From: an uncultured Collinsella sp.
GTDB taxonomy: Bacteria; Actinomycetota; Coriobacteriia; Coriobacteriales; Coriobacteriaceae
Direction of reading: 5' to 3'
DNA length: 6,904 bases
NCBI GenBank assembly: GCA_959602875.1
Contig: CAUGVQ010000105.1
Span: forward strand, 1 to 6,904
Shown here: piece by piece, positions 6,073 to 6,904 of the stretch
Layout of the letters: the number at the start of each line of letters is the position of its first letter
Position numbering within the stretch: position 1 is the stretch's first letter
The notes under the pieces: generated by a model
The model's input: only the letters and a program-made list of their open reading frames with translations
What the model was told of the DNA's origin: nothing
The model's database searches: none
Position numbers and translations under genes: made by a program

Positions 6073-6904
6073 TTGTTTTCTCTGACGGATATGTTATTTG
6101 GCCAGTACGCTGGTGACCTTGCCATCGACCTGGGTACGGCAAACACCCTTGTTTCCGTACGCGGGAAGGGCATTGTCATTCGCGAGCCCTCTGTTGTTGC
6201 CATCGACAAGAACGATGAGCGGATCTTGGCCGTGGGTATCGAGGCTAAGCGTATGCTCGGCCGCACGCCCGGCAACATCGTCGCCGTGCGCCCTCTAAAG
6301 GATGGCGTTATCGCCGACTTTGACGTTACCGAGGCTATGCTTCGCTACTTCATCGACAAGGCGAGCGAAAAGCGCTATCCCTGGACGCCGCGTCCTCGCG
6401 TAGTCGTCTGCGTTCCCTCCGGCGTGACGTCGGTCGAGAAGCGCGCAGTCTTTGAGGCCACCATCTCCGCTGGCGCCCGCCAGGCTTACCTCATTGAGGA
6501 GCCCATGGCAGCCGCTATCGGTGCAGACCTGCCTGTTGAGGAGCCCACCGGTTCGATGGTTATCGATATCGGAGGCGGCACCACCGAGGTCGCCGTCATC
6601 GCTATGGGCGGTATCGTCGTCTCGCGCTCCATTCGTGTCGCCGGCGACGAGTTTGACCAGTCGATCCTCTCCCATGTCCGCGATGCCTACAACCTCGCCA
6701 TCGGTGAGCGTACGGCCGAGGACATCAAAATCAAAGTCGGCTCTGCTGTTCCGTTGAAAGACGAGCTTGATGTCGAGGTCAACGGTCGCGACGTCATCAC
6801 CGGTCTGCCTGACACCGTGCGTATCGAGAGCGAGGAGATCCGCCGCGCTCTTCAGAAGCCGCTCGACGAGATGACCAAGGCGGTAAAGGACGCACTTGAT
6901 GCAA
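6073..6904 (+). CDS. mreB: Rod shape-determining actin homologue MreB, 3' end cut
   Basis: Bacterial actin that polymerises on ATP at the inner face of the membrane and organises the elongation machinery (MreC, MreD, RodA, PBP2) for lateral wall growth. The 277 codons present cover about four fifths of the usual length (about 340-350); the C-terminus lies beyond the window. Landmarks are phosphate-1 loop DLGTANT (19-25), REPSVVAID (37-45), VPSGVTSVEKRAV (114-126), LIEEPMAAAIGA (140-151), phosphate-2 loop VIDIGGGTTEVAVI (163-176), the RVAGDEFD segment (188-195) and ERTAEDIKIKVGSA (212-225). I chose TTG 6073 because GGGGAG (6062-6067) lies five bases before it and the frame begins FSLTDMLFGQ, a hydrophobic N-terminus usual for this family. 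ATG 6091 has no ribosome binding site and would cut that segment. The start follows the terminator of the preceding unit, so mreB probably begins its own transcript, perhaps with mreC and mreD downstream. Confidence 0.96.
   Translation, partial: MFSLTDMLFGQYAGDLAIDLGTANTLVSVRGKGIVIREPSVVAIDKNDERILAVGIEAKRMLGRTPGNIVAVRPLKDGVIADFDVTEAMLRYFIDKASEKRYPWTPRPRVVVCVPSGVTSVEKRAVFEATISAGARQAYLIEEPMAAAIGADLPVEEPTGSMVIDIGGGTTEVAVIAMGGIVVSRSIRVAGDEFDQSILSHVRDAYNLAIGERTAEDIKIKVGSAVPLKDELDVEVNGRDVITGLPDTVRIESEEIRRALQKPLDEMTKAVKDALDA

Overview
The window looks like chromosomal DNA from a moderately high-GC bacterium of the Actinomycetota. The protein style (zinc-ribbon and TPR proteins anchored by one transmembrane helix, an mreB gene, G/C-rich third codon positions, strong GGAGG ribosome binding sites) suggests the class Coriobacteriia, perhaps a Collinsella-like organism. 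That assignment is inference from protein character, not from a database match. There is no sign of phage, transposon, CRISPR array, tRNA or rRNA; this is ordinary core genome with a few lineage-flavoured genes.

All five genes lie on the plus strand. Bases 1-117 are a short leader or the edge of an upstream gene. Bases 118-2790 encode an AcnA/IRP1-type aconitase with its three iron-sulfur cysteines. After 30 bases comes a GTG-started gene (2821-3912) for a membrane protein with two zinc ribbons, one transmembrane helix and an acidic, probably helical outer domain. A 98-base gap then carries a good sigma-70-type promoter driving a two-gene unit: a cytoplasmic cyclophilin (4011-4565) and, four bases later, a protein with about six TPRs, one membrane helix and an extracytoplasmic domain (4570-5946). 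A clear hairpin terminator (5965-5997) closes this unit. After a short leader with potential alternative RNA hairpins, mreB begins from a TTG codon at 6073 and runs off the right edge; its last part, and probably mreC/mreD, lie outside.

Functionally the aconitase belongs to central carbon metabolism (citrate to isocitrate). The other genes fit protein folding and envelope or cell-shape biology: a cyclophilin coupled to a membrane-anchored TPR scaffold, and the actin-like MreB filament protein that guides lateral wall synthesis. Two unrelated proteins with the same plan (cytoplasmic interaction module, one helix, outer domain) lie within 4 kb of mreB. Direct cooperation between them is only a hypothesis. 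Nothing here is strong evidence for a wholly new system; the best leads are the cyclophilin/TPR pair, the possible mreB leader switch, and sequence departures in the aconitase and cyclophilin.
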